40,733 nt of DNA from Puniceibacterium confluentis. GTDB taxonomy: Bacteria; Pseudomonadota; Alphaproteobacteria; Rhodobacterales; Rhodobacteraceae. The notes under the pieces were generated by a model. The model searched no databases and was not told the origin of the DNA. It worked only from the letters and a program-made list of their open reading frames with translations. Positions 16,701-25,010 of the stretch are shown piece by piece (position 1 is the first letter of the stretch; each line of letters begins with the position of its first letter). The DNA is taken from assembly GCF_007923445.1 (NCBI RefSeq), contig NZ_VOJI01000026.1:1-40733 (forward strand). The letters run 5' to 3'. Both the position numbers and the translations under genes were made by a program.

Positions 16701-19008
16701 GATTCAGGGCAGCGGCACGGTCAGGGCGGCGGATCTGTCCCCCTACGGTGTCTTCACCGGTCGCGACATCGGCGGCGCGGTGGATCTGACCGGAACCGGC
16801 AGCTACGACCCCGCGACGCAGTTCTTTTCGGCGGATGTCAACGGCGCCGTCACCGACCTGAAGACCGACATTGCACAGCTCGACGGTCTGCTGACCGGAC
16901 GCAGCACCCTGATGCTGGATGTCACCCGGGACAGCGGCGGTATCCTGCTGCGCAATCTGGATCTGGATGCCAGCGGGTTGATCGCCACCGCCGAAGGTGT
17001 GCTGCGCGACGCCGCCAGCGCCGCACGCTTCGACATCCGCCTGCCCGAAGCCTCGCGCGCTGTTCCCGGGCTGAACGGCTCGGCACGGATCACGGGCGCG
17101 CTGGACCAGGCGGGCGATGAATGGACGCTGGACGCCACCGCCACCGGCCCCGGCGGCGTCGATCTGGATGCCCGGATTGTCGCCTTCTATGCCAATGAGG
17201 TTCTGGGGCAGATCCGCGGCTCGGGGCGCGTGCAGGCTGATTCACTGGCGCCCTATGCCGGGCTTGTCGGCCGCCCCCTCGGCGGCAGCCTGAACCTGTC
17301 CGGATCCGGCAGCTATGACCCCCGGGACGCCACCTTTGCCGCCGATGTGACCGGCACCGCGCAGAACCTGCGCAGCGGCATTGCCGCGGTGGACAAGCTC
17401 GTCGCGGGCCAGACAACCATCGCCGTGGATGCGGCGCGGGATGCAGGCGGCGTGATCACGGTGCGCACTCTGGATGTCGAGACCGGGCAGATCACCGCAA
17501 ATGTCAGCGGGGCGCTTGGCACCACGTCGAGCAATCTGCGGTATGACGTGCGGCTGCGCGATCTGGGCCTGTTCGCACCGGGTTTCGACGGACCGGCCAC
17601 CGCGACAGGCACCGCCAGCACGCAGGGCGGCGACTATCGCGTCGATGCCGATGTCACCGGCCCCGGCGGCACCAATGCGCAGGTGAGCGGCACCCTGGCC
17701 CCCGATGCCAGCCGCGCCAACATCGCTGCCACTGGCAGCGCGCCCCTAGCCCTGGTGAACCAGTTCCTCGAGCCCAACATCCTGAACGGCACCGCGAATT
17801 TCGACCTGCGCCTGAACGGCACCCCGGGGCTTGCGGCGCTGTCGGGCACGGTACGGACGGCCGGGGCCAGCCTGGTTCTGCCGTCGGCGCCCCTGAACCT
17901 GACCGACATCAATGGAACCGTCGCGCTGACCGGAGGGCGGGCCAACATCGACCTGACCTCTCAGGCGTCGACCGGGGGCACGCTGGCGGTGCGCGGACCG
18001 GTCACGCTGTCTGCTCCGTTAAACGGCGATCTGGCGGTGGTGCTGAGCAATGTCGCGGTGGCGGATCCGGGGCTGTACGAAACCGAGGTCAGCGGCGCCC
18101 TGTCGCTGCGCGGGCCGCTGGCCTCGACGGCAGCGCTTGAGGGCACCTTGCAGCTGGCCAAGGTCGAGGTCCGGGTGCCGGACACCGGGCTGGGCGCCAC
18201 TGGCAGCTCTTTCCAGCTGCGCCATATCAATGAATCCGCCGCATCGCGCCAGACCCGGGCCCGAGCCGGGCGGCTCGAGGCCCAGGGCAGTGGTGGCGGC
18301 GGCGGCGGCCTGAATTACCGGTTGAATGTGCTGGTGCAGGCGCCAAGTCAGATCTTTATCCGCGGGCGCGGACTGGACGCCGAATTGGGCGGAGAGCTGC
18401 GGCTTCGCGGCACCCTGTCCAACATCATTCCGGACGGTCAGTTCGACCTGATCCGCGGGCGGCTCGACATCCTGGGGCAGCGCATCGAACTTGACCGGGC
18501 GTCAATCGTGATGCGGGGCTCGCTGGTGCCGACCATTCTGGTGGTTGCAACCACGCAGCGTGACGACACCTCGATCCGGTTCGAGATCCGCGGCATCGTC
18601 TCGGACCCGGATGTGTCGATCAGTTCTAGCCCGGACCGCCCCGAAGAGGAGGTGCTGGCGCTGCTGCTGTTCGGGCGCAATGTCACAGAGATCTCGGCGT
18701 TTCAGGCCTTGCGTATCGCCTCGGCGATCAACACCCTGGTGGGCAAGGGCGGCGACGGGATCGTCGACCGGCTGCGGATGGGCTTTGGGGTCGATGATCT
18801 GGACGTGGCGACCGCCGAAGACGGCACCACCGAGCTGCGCGTCGGCAAATATCTGACCGACAACGTGTACACCGACGTGACCGTGGGCGCCAACGGGCAG
18901 AGCGAGATCAACCTGAACCTCGATATCACCCGCTCCATTACCGCGCGCGGCACTGCTTCGTCCGACGGCAACACCAGTCTGGGGATCTTTTTCGAGAAAG
19001 ACTACTAG
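13708..19008 (+). CDS. tamB: TamB, inner-membrane-anchored periplasm-spanning protein with 170-residue repeats
   Basis: 1766 residues with a TTG start that overlaps the tamA TGA (TTGA), preserving coupling. An N-terminal membrane anchor (residues 5-22) is followed by a very long beta-rich AsmA/TamB-type body, expected to form a hydrophobic groove across the periplasm. The C-terminal TamB (DUF490) domain includes GRLDILGQRIELDRASIVMRG, RPEEEVLALLLFGR and the final FFEKDY. E. coli TamB has about 1259 residues; the excess is largely explained by four tandem repeats at residues 614-783, 784-953, 954-1123 and 1124-1294. Each begins G-x-A-R-x-x-G and contains TGPGG and DGLLSGR-like motifs. A more decayed unit precedes them. 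Gly/Asp-rich loops and the (GGG)n stretch near 18295 look like linkers. Confidence 0.9.
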   Translation: MKRIKFCLLVIFALFVTQPVLSQSTSDDDRGYIQALLEDNLSAEGRQIRIVGFAGALSSRATIEQLTIADAEGVWITLNNVGLSWNRLAILRGRIEIAELSAEEVLLPRKPLPGDALPDPEAKPFSLPELPVSVEIEELNIASAVLGAPILGVAAEVSVVGAASLVDGALDADLQINRIDGKTGELALAATYANETGNLSVDLSLVEGRDGIVAKLINLPDSPAIALKIQGEGPLDDFAADLSLATDGEDRLTGRVTLAALPEAGPEGNAFTATLAGDIRPMLPAANRAFFGPNLSLDVAGQTLADGRLRLNTLDLTTEALTLTGNLALGPDKWPEEIALTGRVANAAGGALLLPLPGVETRIDSLDLDVKFDAADSDSWSADLLLNGLDRADVDLAQARINGLGRISRGEGASLGNVAGRFGIDLTGLSPADAAMATALGEAINGEIIFDWKEDSPLDLAPIRLSGAGIDLNGSLRITGLRDTFAPQITGNAQVAAVNLSRFSGLAGRELGGGVNVTLTGQAKPLDGAFDATITGTARDLVTGVPEADRILAGEASLAIDALRDENGVLLRTLKIDATGGTISAEGRLRTGASAARFDVALKDTSLVLAELSGPARVQGQLDQVNTLWTLDTTASGPGGADIRARVQATYDEGTVSDITGTGTVRAKDIAAYGVIAKRDLGGAVDLAGSGAYNPLTQYFSVNLTGSATDLRADVPQVDGLLSGRASVELDAARDADGLVVRNLDLKATGLTAVASGQQTDDGSLSQFDIHLPDASKVEPRLKGAARVQGTLRQVNTTYTLDTRATGPGGVDIDAEIIAQYANAVLGKVEGRGTIKAADLSPYSAIAQRDIAGSVDLGGSGSFDPATLYFAADLAGTATDLKTSVPQVDGLLSGRTTLALDAKRDADGLVLRNLNVDADGLRATATGRQTPEGSTAEFDIDLPDASRVEPRLRGPARVRGTLNQSGTSYALDATATGPGGMDIDAEVMAEYADNVLGRIQGSGTVRAADLSPYGVFTGRDIGGAVDLTGTGSYDPATQFFSADVNGAVTDLKTDIAQLDGLLTGRSTLMLDVTRDSGGILLRNLDLDASGLIATAEGVLRDAASAARFDIRLPEASRAVPGLNGSARITGALDQAGDEWTLDATATGPGGVDLDARIVAFYANEVLGQIRGSGRVQADSLAPYAGLVGRPLGGSLNLSGSGSYDPRDATFAADVTGTAQNLRSGIAAVDKLVAGQTTIAVDAARDAGGVITVRTLDVETGQITANVSGALGTTSSNLRYDVRLRDLGLFAPGFDGPATATGTASTQGGDYRVDADVTGPGGTNAQVSGTLAPDASRANIAATGSAPLALVNQFLEPNILNGTANFDLRLNGTPGLAALSGTVRTAGASLVLPSAPLNLTDINGTVALTGGRANIDLTSQASTGGTLAVRGPVTLSAPLNGDLAVVLSNVAVADPGLYETEVSGALSLRGPLASTAALEGTLQLAKVEVRVPDTGLGATGSSFQLRHINESAASRQTRARAGRLEAQGSGGGGGGLNYRLNVLVQAPSQIFIRGRGLDAELGGELRLRGTLSNIIPDGQFDLIRGRLDILGQRIELDRASIVMRGSLVPTILVVATTQRDDTSIRFEIRGIVSDPDVSISSSPDRPEEEVLALLLFGRNVTEISAFQALRIASAINTLVGKGGDGIVDRLRMGFGVDDLDVATAEDGTTELRVGKYLTDNVYTDVTVGANGQSEINLNLDITRSITARGTASSDGNTSLGIFFEKDY
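15547..17589 (+). repeat. Four tandem ~510-bp repeats inside tamB
   Basis: Units begin at 15547, 16057, 16567 and 17077, at exact 510-bp steps; the fourth is 513 bp and ends at 17589. Each encodes the same order of motifs: GPARVQG, TGPGG(V/M)DI, SPYG...R(D)IGG, SGSYDP, VPQVDGLLSGR, RDADGLVLRNL and DLPDASRVEP. Nucleotide identity is still obvious in places, for example the codons for VPQVDGLLSG around 15850 and 16361. This suggests relatively recent duplication or gene conversion between units. Confidence 0.85.
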
Positions 19009-19022
19009 GCGTCCACGCATCA

Positions 19023-19059
19023 AAAAAGCGCGCCGTCCCGTCGGGAAGGCGCGCTTTTT
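19023..19059. terminator. Bidirectional Rho-independent terminator between tamB and mscL
   Basis: A-run plus GC stem: AAAAAGCGCGCC (19023-19034) pairs with GGCGCGCTTTTT (19048-19059) around a 13-nt loop. The T-run on either strand fits termination of tamB rightward and mscL leftward, since the two genes converge here. Confidence 0.88.
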
Positions 19060-19103
19060 GTGTTCCAAGGCCCCGGACCGGTCTGCCCGGGGGCGCAGGC
19101 CGT

Positions 19104-19526
19104 CTATTTGCGCAGGGCGTCACGGATCTCCAGCAGCACGTCAAGCTGCGAGGGTCCGGTCTTGACCTCCGGAGCGATCTCGTCGGGTTTTTCAGCGGCG
19201 GATTTGATCCTGTTCACCATTTTGACCAGCATGAAGACCACAAAGGCAATGATCAGGAAATTGATCACGGCCATGATGAACTTGCCAATCGCAAACACCG
19301 GCGCGCCGGCCTCGATGGCGGTTGTCAGCGACGCGTAGGTTTCGCCGTCCAGTGCATAGAACCAACCGGAAAAGTCGATGCCACCGGTGAAAAGGGCAAT
19401 GATCGGATTGATGATATCGCCCACCAGCGAAGTCACAATGGCGGTGAAGGCCGCGCCGACGATGATGCCGACGGCCATGTCCATGACATTGCCCTTGGCA
19501 ATGAAATCCTTGAATTCCTGAATCAT
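19104..19526 (-). CDS. mscL: Large-conductance mechanosensitive channel
   Basis: 140 residues from ATG 19526, preceded by GGGGGAC; the frame is open 10 codons further upstream but without the conserved start. Pentameric inner membrane emergency valve opened by membrane tension on osmotic downshock. Visible: amphipathic N-terminal helix [18 protein letters not shown], pore-lining TM1 [27 protein letters not shown] with the constriction glycines/valines, a periplasmic loop, TM2 [22 protein letters not shown], and a charged C-terminal helix bundle ending in LEIRDALRK. Normal family length. Shares a terminator with the convergent tamB. Confidence 0.96.
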   Translation of the reverse strand: MIQEFKDFIAKGNVMDMAVGIIVGAAFTAIVTSLVGDIINPIIALFTGGIDFSGWFYALDGETYASLTTAIEAGAPVFAIGKFIMAVINFLIIAFVVFMLVKMVNRIKSAAEKPDEIAPEVKTGPSQLDVLLEIRDALRK

Positions 19527-19650
19527 AACGTTGTCCCCCTGTGGATCTCGGCACACCCGCGGATGCGCTATTGGCGTTTATACACGCCAGACATCCGTCT
19601 GTGCACCCGACGTGACCTCACGTTCCGAAATACGGATCGGGGGATCGGGA

Positions 19651-20100
19651 TCAGCCGGGCAACGTGCCTGTCAGGACATACCGCAGGATCCTGACCACCT
19701 CGTCAGGGGTGCGGCACACGGCAAGCGCCGCCGCATCGACTTCTTTCAAGGCGTGGTCATGGTCGGGCTGTTGCAGGATGATCAGCGACTTTCCCAAGGC
19801 AGCGGCATAGCCTGCATCGAAGGCAGCGTTCCATTGGCGATATTTTTCGCCAAAGCGCACAACCACCACATCGGCATCGGCAATGCCCTTGCGGGTACGG
19901 ATGGCGTTCACCATCGCGCCCTTGCGATCGTGCCAGAACTTGTCCGGTTCTTGGCCGAGAATCTCGACGCCGCAGTCGTCCGAAGCGGCATGATCGGTCA
20001 CAGGGCCGGAAAAGGTCACGTCCAGCCCCTGCGCCCCGTCGATGATCTGATCGCGCCAGTCAGTGTGAATTTCGCCGGACAGGTAAACATTCAGTCCCAT
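19651..20100 (-). CDS. YtoQ family protein
   Basis: 149 residues. The start MGLNVYLSGEIHTDWRD, the central SGPVTDHAASDDCG and DKFWHDRKGA, and VVVVRFGEKYRQWNAAFDAGYAAALGKS are typical of the YtoQ family. These are small cytosolic proteins with a fold like nucleoside 2-deoxyribosyltransferases. Their biochemical role is not established to my knowledge. The sequence GEKYRQWNAAFDAGYA matches the substrate-proximal region of the deoxyribosyltransferase fold, hinting at nucleotide chemistry only. Located between mscL and pheT on the same strand but with gaps over 100 nt, so probably its own unit. Confidence 0.85.
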   Translation of the reverse strand: MGLNVYLSGEIHTDWRDQIIDGAQGLDVTFSGPVTDHAASDDCGVEILGQEPDKFWHDRKGAMVNAIRTRKGIADADVVVVRFGEKYRQWNAAFDAGYAAALGKSLIILQQPDHDHALKEVDAAALAVCRTPDEVVRILRYVLTGTLPG

Positions 20101-20218
20101 GGAAGCCTCGCTTTGGTTTCAACAGTCAGAGAATGACCGAAAGTCTAAACATCGGGGTTCAGGGTTGCCAGTCGCGGTTTCCCGATGTGACGAAGGACGC
20201 CGCCAACCCGTCGGCCTC

Positions 20219-20249
20219 GGCACCACGGCCGCCATCGCGCCGTGATGCC
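20219..20249 (-). terminator. Hairpin downstream of pheT
   Basis: An 11-bp stem with one mismatch: GGCACCACGGC (20219-20229) against GCCGTGATGCC (20239-20249), 9-nt loop, 16 nt past the pheT stop. No clear T-run follows in the leftward direction, so this is a weak terminator call. Confidence 0.35.
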
Positions 20250-20265
20250 GGTATGACCGACCGTT

Positions 20266-22662
20266 CTAGCCGCGCAGCGTGCCGCCAGTTGCCTGCTGGA
20301 CCTTCTCGACGATCCTGGACGAGATCGCCTCGATGTCCTTTTCCTTCAGCGTCGCCTCGGTGGGTTGCAGCCGGACTGTCAGGGCGATGGATTTCTTGCC
20401 CTCGCCCAGCGCGCCACCGATGAATTCGTCAAAGACCCGCACCGCGGCAATCATCACCTTGTCCGCGCCGGCGGCAGCATTGACGAGGGTCTGCGCCTCG
20501 ATCGCAGCATCGACGACAAAGGCAAAGTCCCGTTCGACCGCCTGCAGGTCGTTCAGCGCCAGCGCGGGCCGGGTCGAAACGCTGTTGCGCGGCAGCGGAA
20601 TTTCGGCAGGCCAGATCGTAAAGGCGACGGCAGGGCCTTTGACGTCCAGCGCTTTCAGCACCTTTGGATGAACCTCACCAAATACGCCAAGGGTCTTCTT
20701 GGGTCCGAGGCAGATACGGCCATGACGGCCCGGATGCCACCAGCCCTCGCCGCCGCGCAGGATCTGCACCTTGGCGGGCGCGCCCATCGCGGCCAGCACC
20801 GCTTCGGCATCGGCCTTGGCGTCGAACACATCGACACTGCGGGATGCGCCGTGAACATCCTTGGGACCGGTGCGGCCGATCAGCAGACCCGAGATCTGCA
20901 ACCGTTGCTCCCCGGGCTCGCCGCCGGAAAAGGTCGCGCCGATTTCGAACAGCGCCTGATCCGGAAAACCGCGAGCCTGATTGCGCGCCGCGGCCTGCAA
21001 CAGGCCGGGCAGCAGTGACGGACGCAGATGGCTGAGATCGGCGCTGATCGGGTTGGCCAGCATGGTTGCGTCATCGCCGCCGCCGAACAGCGTGGCGGCA
21101 GCCCTGTCGATAAAGCTGTAGGTCACGCATTCGTTGTAGCCCAGCGCCGCAGTGGTGCGCCGTCCGGCCTGTTCGCGCTTTTGCAACGGCGACAGAATCG
21201 GTTTCGGCACCCCTGCCTGTACCCGTGGCAGCGGCTTGCCCTGCAACCTGGTAAGCGAGGCGATGCGCGCAACCTCTTCGACCAGGTCAGCCTCGCCCAG
21301 CACGTCGGGGCGCCAGCTTGGCACTGCCGCCATGTCGCCATTCAGCTCAAAGCCAAGCCGCGTCAAGGTCTCGCGTTGCTGTGCTTCGGGGATGTCCATG
21401 CCGACCAGCGAGATCACCCGCGCAGGATTCAGACGGTAGGCGCGCGACGTGTCCGGGATGGTCCCCGCCACCACGACTTCGGAGGCTTCGCCACCCGCCA
21501 CGTCCAGGATCATCCGGGTGGCGTGTTCCAGACCGTGCGGGGTCCAGGCCGGGTCGATGCCGCGTTCGAAACGGTAGCGCGCGTCGGAATTGATCTTCAG
21601 CGCGCGACCGGTGTAGGCGGTGCGGACGGTGTCGAAATAGGCCGCCTCGATGAACACATTTGTGGTGTCGGCCGTCACGCCCGTGGGCAGGCCGCCCATC
21701 ACGCCGGCGACGCTTTGCACGCCCGCGTCGTCGGAAATCAGCGTCATGTCGGGCGCAAAGGTGTAGGATTTGTCATCCAGACCAGTCATCGTCTCGCCCC
21801 CCGCAGCGCGGTGCACGCGCAGGTTTCCGGTCACCTTGTCGGCGTCAAAGACATGCAGCGGCCGGTTGCGGTCGTAGGTGAAGAAGTTGGTCACATCGAC
21901 CAGGAACGAGATCGGGCGCAGCCCGATGGCACGCAGACGCGCCTGCAGCCACTGCGGGCTGGCGCCGTTCTTTACGCCCTTGATGACACGGCCGTAGAAC
22001 ACCGGGGCGGCGTCCAGCGTGTCGGCGTCGATGCTGACCCCGATCGGGCAGGCAAAGGAGCCCGGCACGGCATCCATGTCACGCGGCTTCAGCGTACCAA
22101 GGCCGCGGGCGGCAAGGTCACGTGCAACACCGCGCACACCCAGCGCGTCGGGGCGGTTGGGCGTGATCGCAATGTCGATCACCGGGTCCACCTTGGACGG
22201 ATCGTTCTGTGCCAGCCAGTCGGCAAAGCTTTGGCCGACCTCGCCCGAGGGCAGTTCGATGATGCCGTCATGTTCGTCCGACAGTTCCATCTCGCGCTCG
22301 GAGCACATCATGCCGAAGCTGTCGATGCCGCGGATCTTGCCGACACCGATGGTGGTGTCGATGCCGGGCACATAGGTGCCGGGTTTGGCGACGACTACCG
22401 TGATCCCGGCCCGGGCGTTGTGGGCGCCGCAGATGATCTGCGTCTCGCCGTCGTCGATGGCGACGCGGCAGACCTTCAGCTTGTCCGCATCGGGGTGTTT
22501 TTCCGCCTCGAGCACTTTGCCGATGGTGAAACCCGACAGTTTTTCCAGCGGGTTTTCAACGCCTTCGACCTCAAGCCCGAGGTCGGTCAGCGCCTCGGTG
22601 ATCTCGTCCAGCGTGGCGGTGGTGTCGAGGTGATCCCTGAGCCAGGAAAAGGTGAATTTCAT
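20266..22662 (-). CDS. pheT: Phenylalanyl-tRNA synthetase beta subunit
   Basis: 798 residues from ATG 22662 (MKFTFSWLRDHLDT); an in-frame ATG three codons earlier is less typical. Beta subunit of the (alpha-beta)2 enzyme that charges tRNA-Phe. Domains in order: N-terminal helix and EMAP/OB-fold tRNA-binding domain (about 40-150, IGKVLEAEKHPDADKLKVCRV), B3/B4 editing domain (about 200-380, including RPISFLVDVTNFFTYDRNRPLHVFDADK), B5 domain (about 400-475), catalytic-like core, and C-terminal anticodon-binding FDX-ACB domain ending in EKVQQATGGTLRG. Complete and normal length. It is separated from pheS by a BLUF gene, which is unusual, since pheS-pheT are often adjacent. Confidence 0.96.
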   Translation of the reverse strand: MKFTFSWLRDHLDTTATLDEITEALTDLGLEVEGVENPLEKLSGFTIGKVLEAEKHPDADKLKVCRVAIDDGETQIICGAHNARAGITVVVAKPGTYVPGIDTTIGVGKIRGIDSFGMMCSEREMELSDEHDGIIELPSGEVGQSFADWLAQNDPSKVDPVIDIAITPNRPDALGVRGVARDLAARGLGTLKPRDMDAVPGSFACPIGVSIDADTLDAAPVFYGRVIKGVKNGASPQWLQARLRAIGLRPISFLVDVTNFFTYDRNRPLHVFDADKVTGNLRVHRAAGGETMTGLDDKSYTFAPDMTLISDDAGVQSVAGVMGGLPTGVTADTTNVFIEAAYFDTVRTAYTGRALKINSDARYRFERGIDPAWTPHGLEHATRMILDVAGGEASEVVVAGTIPDTSRAYRLNPARVISLVGMDIPEAQQRETLTRLGFELNGDMAAVPSWRPDVLGEADLVEEVARIASLTRLQGKPLPRVQAGVPKPILSPLQKREQAGRRTTAALGYNECVTYSFIDRAAATLFGGGDDATMLANPISADLSHLRPSLLPGLLQAAARNQARGFPDQALFEIGATFSGGEPGEQRLQISGLLIGRTGPKDVHGASRSVDVFDAKADAEAVLAAMGAPAKVQILRGGEGWWHPGRHGRICLGPKKTLGVFGEVHPKVLKALDVKGPAVAFTIWPAEIPLPRNSVSTRPALALNDLQAVERDFAFVVDAAIEAQTLVNAAAGADKVMIAAVRVFDEFIGGALGEGKKSIALTVRLQPTEATLKEKDIEAISSRIVEKVQQATGGTLRG

Positions 22663-23079
22663 CGGTCTCAACCCGTTAATTGCGTGTTGCCATCCCTTAG
22701 CGGATCGGGGTCCGGGGGGAAAGGGGGCGGTGTCGCAAAGCAGGGCGCGCCCGGGAAACCGCCCGGTTGGATACCACGGGCCAAAACAACCCCGCGCCTG
22801 CGGTCAGCATGGAGCCCGTTCCGCCACACGCTCGATTGCGCCCGGATGATACGGCTGCCAGTCGCGCAGCGGACGCGGGGCGGCCTTGCGGTGAGGAACT
22901 CCGCTCTGACGATAATCAGCCGGATCGCCGCCGGTTGCCACTGCCGCAACAGGCACGGCAACGAACCTGTCGACAAGCAGATGGCGGCGGTGACAGCGAT
23001 CAATGGGTCACGACCTCACAACGCGCCTGGATCCGACACCTGTTGCCAGTTCAATTGCGGCCCAAGCCGTCCAACAGCC
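22663..23079. other. Gap between BLUF gene and pheT
   Basis: 417 bp in which I see no gene. The minus-strand open frame across 22668-23003 is proline/arginine rich without family features. The region just before pheT (22663-22700) is AT-richer than its surroundings and could hold a separate pheT promoter, but no convincing -35/-10 pair is claimed. Confidence 0.4.
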
Positions 23080-23523
23080 TCATGGATCGCTCCGGCGGAG
23101 GAACGCGAAGCCCCGCGCCGGTACCTTGATCCCTTCGCGCCAGAGCCGCAGAAACAGCCCCTCGACCTCGGGACGCGGCGCCTTGTAAGCCCGGCCGGCT
23201 GCAATCTCTTCCGGGCTCCACATCCAGTCGGCGGCCGGAGCCTGACGCATCGTCCAGTCCGGGAACAGCCGCCAGCTGGTCTGTCGGTGCACCAGCGTCC
23301 GCACGGCCGCGTGGCGGGTGTCCCTGACAATCTGCGCATAGGTTGTGTCAACGGCGGCCGGTGGCCCCTCGAGCAGTTGCAGATACATATCCTCGCGGGT
23401 GATCAGGGCGCCTGTGATGTCGTTGCGTTCGTTGTAGTGGCGGGCGGTCGCAAGAATGGCGTCCAGCGTCTCGCGCCTGTACCCGACCGGGCGGGACACG
23501 TAGATGAGCCTGAGATGTGTCAC
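23080..23523 (-). CDS. Short BLUF-domain blue-light sensor
   Basis: 147 residues, essentially one BLUF domain plus a short C-terminal tail. BLUF proteins bind FAD and respond to blue light by rearranging a hydrogen-bond network around a Tyr-Gln pair. The key residues are present: Tyr8 in LRLIYVSRP, Asn31 in ARHYNERNDITG, Gln49 in MYLQLLEG, and RHAAV following the second helix. A tryptophan lies in PDWTM in the segment where BLUF proteins carry the switching Trp/Met. No output domain (GGDEF, EAL, cyclase) is fused, so it must act through a partner protein. It sits between pheS and pheT in the same orientation, 214 nt from pheS and 417 nt from pheT. Its partner is not evident from this neighbourhood. 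Confidence 0.88.
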   Translation of the reverse strand: MTHLRLIYVSRPVGYRRETLDAILATARHYNERNDITGALITREDMYLQLLEGPPAAVDTTYAQIVRDTRHAAVRTLVHRQTSWRLFPDWTMRQAPAADWMWSPEEIAAGRAYKAPRPEVEGLFLRLWREGIKVPARGFAFLRRSDP

Positions 23524-23737
23524 TGGAAATTCTTGGTCCGGAACATAAGCACCAATCTAAACGAAAAAACACATTCCAGATGGATAACAGAGCAATCGTG
23601 GCGCCGTCAATCAGACCCCCGCCGCCGGGCCCGGGCAGACCGGCCCACGCCTGCCGTCTGCGTCCGGTCCGGCAGCCCGACCCGCAGCCTGAGAGTCGGG
23701 CGGTCGTGTGGCGCCGCGGCCCGCGCCGCCAGGGCGA

Positions 23738-24811
23738 TCAGCGGCTGAGGCCGCCATGCAGCGTCGGCACGTCCAGCGCGGCAAAACCGTAGTGGCGCAG
23801 CCAGCGCAGGTCGGAATCAAAGAACGCCCGCAGATCGGGAATGCCGTATTTCAGCATGGCGATGCGGTCGATGCCCATGCCGAACGCAAAACCCTGCCAC
23901 AGCTCGGGATCGACCCCGGCAGAGCGCAGCACATGCGGGTGGACCATGCCCGAACCGAGCACTTCGAGCCAACCGTCCCCCTCACCGATTTTCAGCTGCC
24001 CGTCGACCCACGAACATTGGATGTCCACTTCCGCCGAGGGTTCGGTGAAGGGGAAATGCGAGGCGCGGAACCGGGTCTTGATGCCGTCGACTTCGAAGAA
24101 GGCCGCAAAAAATTCCTCGAGCACCCATTTCAGGTTGGCCATCGAGATGTCCTTGTCGATGGCGAGACCCTCGACCTGGTTGAACATCGGCGTGTGGGTC
24201 TGATCATAGTCGGCACGGTAAACGCGGCCCGGGGCAATGATGCGGCAGGGCGCGCCGTGCTGTTCCATGTGACGGATCTGCACCGGGCTGGTGTGGGTGC
24301 GCAGCACATGCGGCGGGCGGTCGTCTTCGGCTGCGCGATGCATGTAGAAAGTATCCATCTCGGCCCGCGCGGGGTGGTGGCCGGGAATGTTCAGCGCGTC
24401 GAAATTATACCAGTCGGTGTCGACCTGCGGGCCTTCGGCCACGGCAAACCCCATATCGGCGAAGATCGCGGTGACCTCTTCGGTCACCTGGCTGATCGGA
24501 TGGATCGAGCCGGTGCGCTGCGCCCGGACCGGCAACGTCACGTCCAGCCATTCGGCGCGCAGCCGTTCGTCAAGTGCCGCATCGGCGAGCGCTTCCTTGC
24601 GGGCGGCAAGGGCCGAGTTGATTTCGTCCTTGAGCGCGTTCAGCGCCGGGCCGGCGGTCTGGCGTTCCTCGGGTGTCATGCGCCCCAGTTCGCGCATCTG
24701 CAGGCTGATCTCGCCCTTTTTGCCAACGGCCTGCACCCGCAGGTCTTCGAGCACGTTTTCGTCGGCAGCAGCCGCAATGGCCTGGATGTATTTGTCACGC
24801 AGATCGGTCAT
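23738..24811 (-). CDS. pheS: Phenylalanyl-tRNA synthetase alpha subunit
   Basis: 357 residues from ATG 24811 ([14 protein letters not shown]). The 29-codon upstream extension lacks conservation features. Class II synthetase catalytic subunit: N-terminal coiled-coil (about 1-90), motif 1 around [13 protein letters not shown], motif 2 in [19 protein letters not shown] with the preceding [10 protein letters not shown], and motif 3 in [22 protein letters not shown] near the C-terminus. The phenylalanine-pocket region [10 protein letters not shown] is intact. Complete. Diverges from the aldose-1-epimerase-like gene over 199 bp. Confidence 0.96.
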   Translation of the reverse strand: MTDLRDKYIQAIAAAADENVLEDLRVQAVGKKGEISLQMRELGRMTPEERQTAGPALNALKDEINSALAARKEALADAALDERLRAEWLDVTLPVRAQRTGSIHPISQVTEEVTAIFADMGFAVAEGPQVDTDWYNFDALNIPGHHPARAEMDTFYMHRAAEDDRPPHVLRTHTSPVQIRHMEQHGAPCRIIAPGRVYRADYDQTHTPMFNQVEGLAIDKDISMANLKWVLEEFFAAFFEVDGIKTRFRASHFPFTEPSAEVDIQCSWVDGQLKIGEGDGWLEVLGSGMVHPHVLRSAGVDPELWQGFAFGMGIDRIAMLKYGIPDLRAFFDSDLRWLRHYGFAALDVPTLHGGLSR

Positions 24812-25010
24812 GGGGGCCTCCGGAAGTCCTGGCGTCCTGCTAGCACAGCATCCCGGGATTGCAAGCTTCGGGGGCATCTGACAGCCAGCATCCCACACAT
24901 TGGGCAGCCATTCGGCCAGGAGGCCAGAGGACCACGATTTCCGGATGCGGGTGCTGGTCCTGCGCGACCGGATACGGCAGGGTCCGGGAAACCCGGATCA
25001 GGACCGCGCA

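Noticed and set aside
21028-23748. 906-codon plus-strand open frame across pheT and the BLUF gene
   Set aside because: Antisense shadow of pheT; composition unlike a real protein and no motifs.
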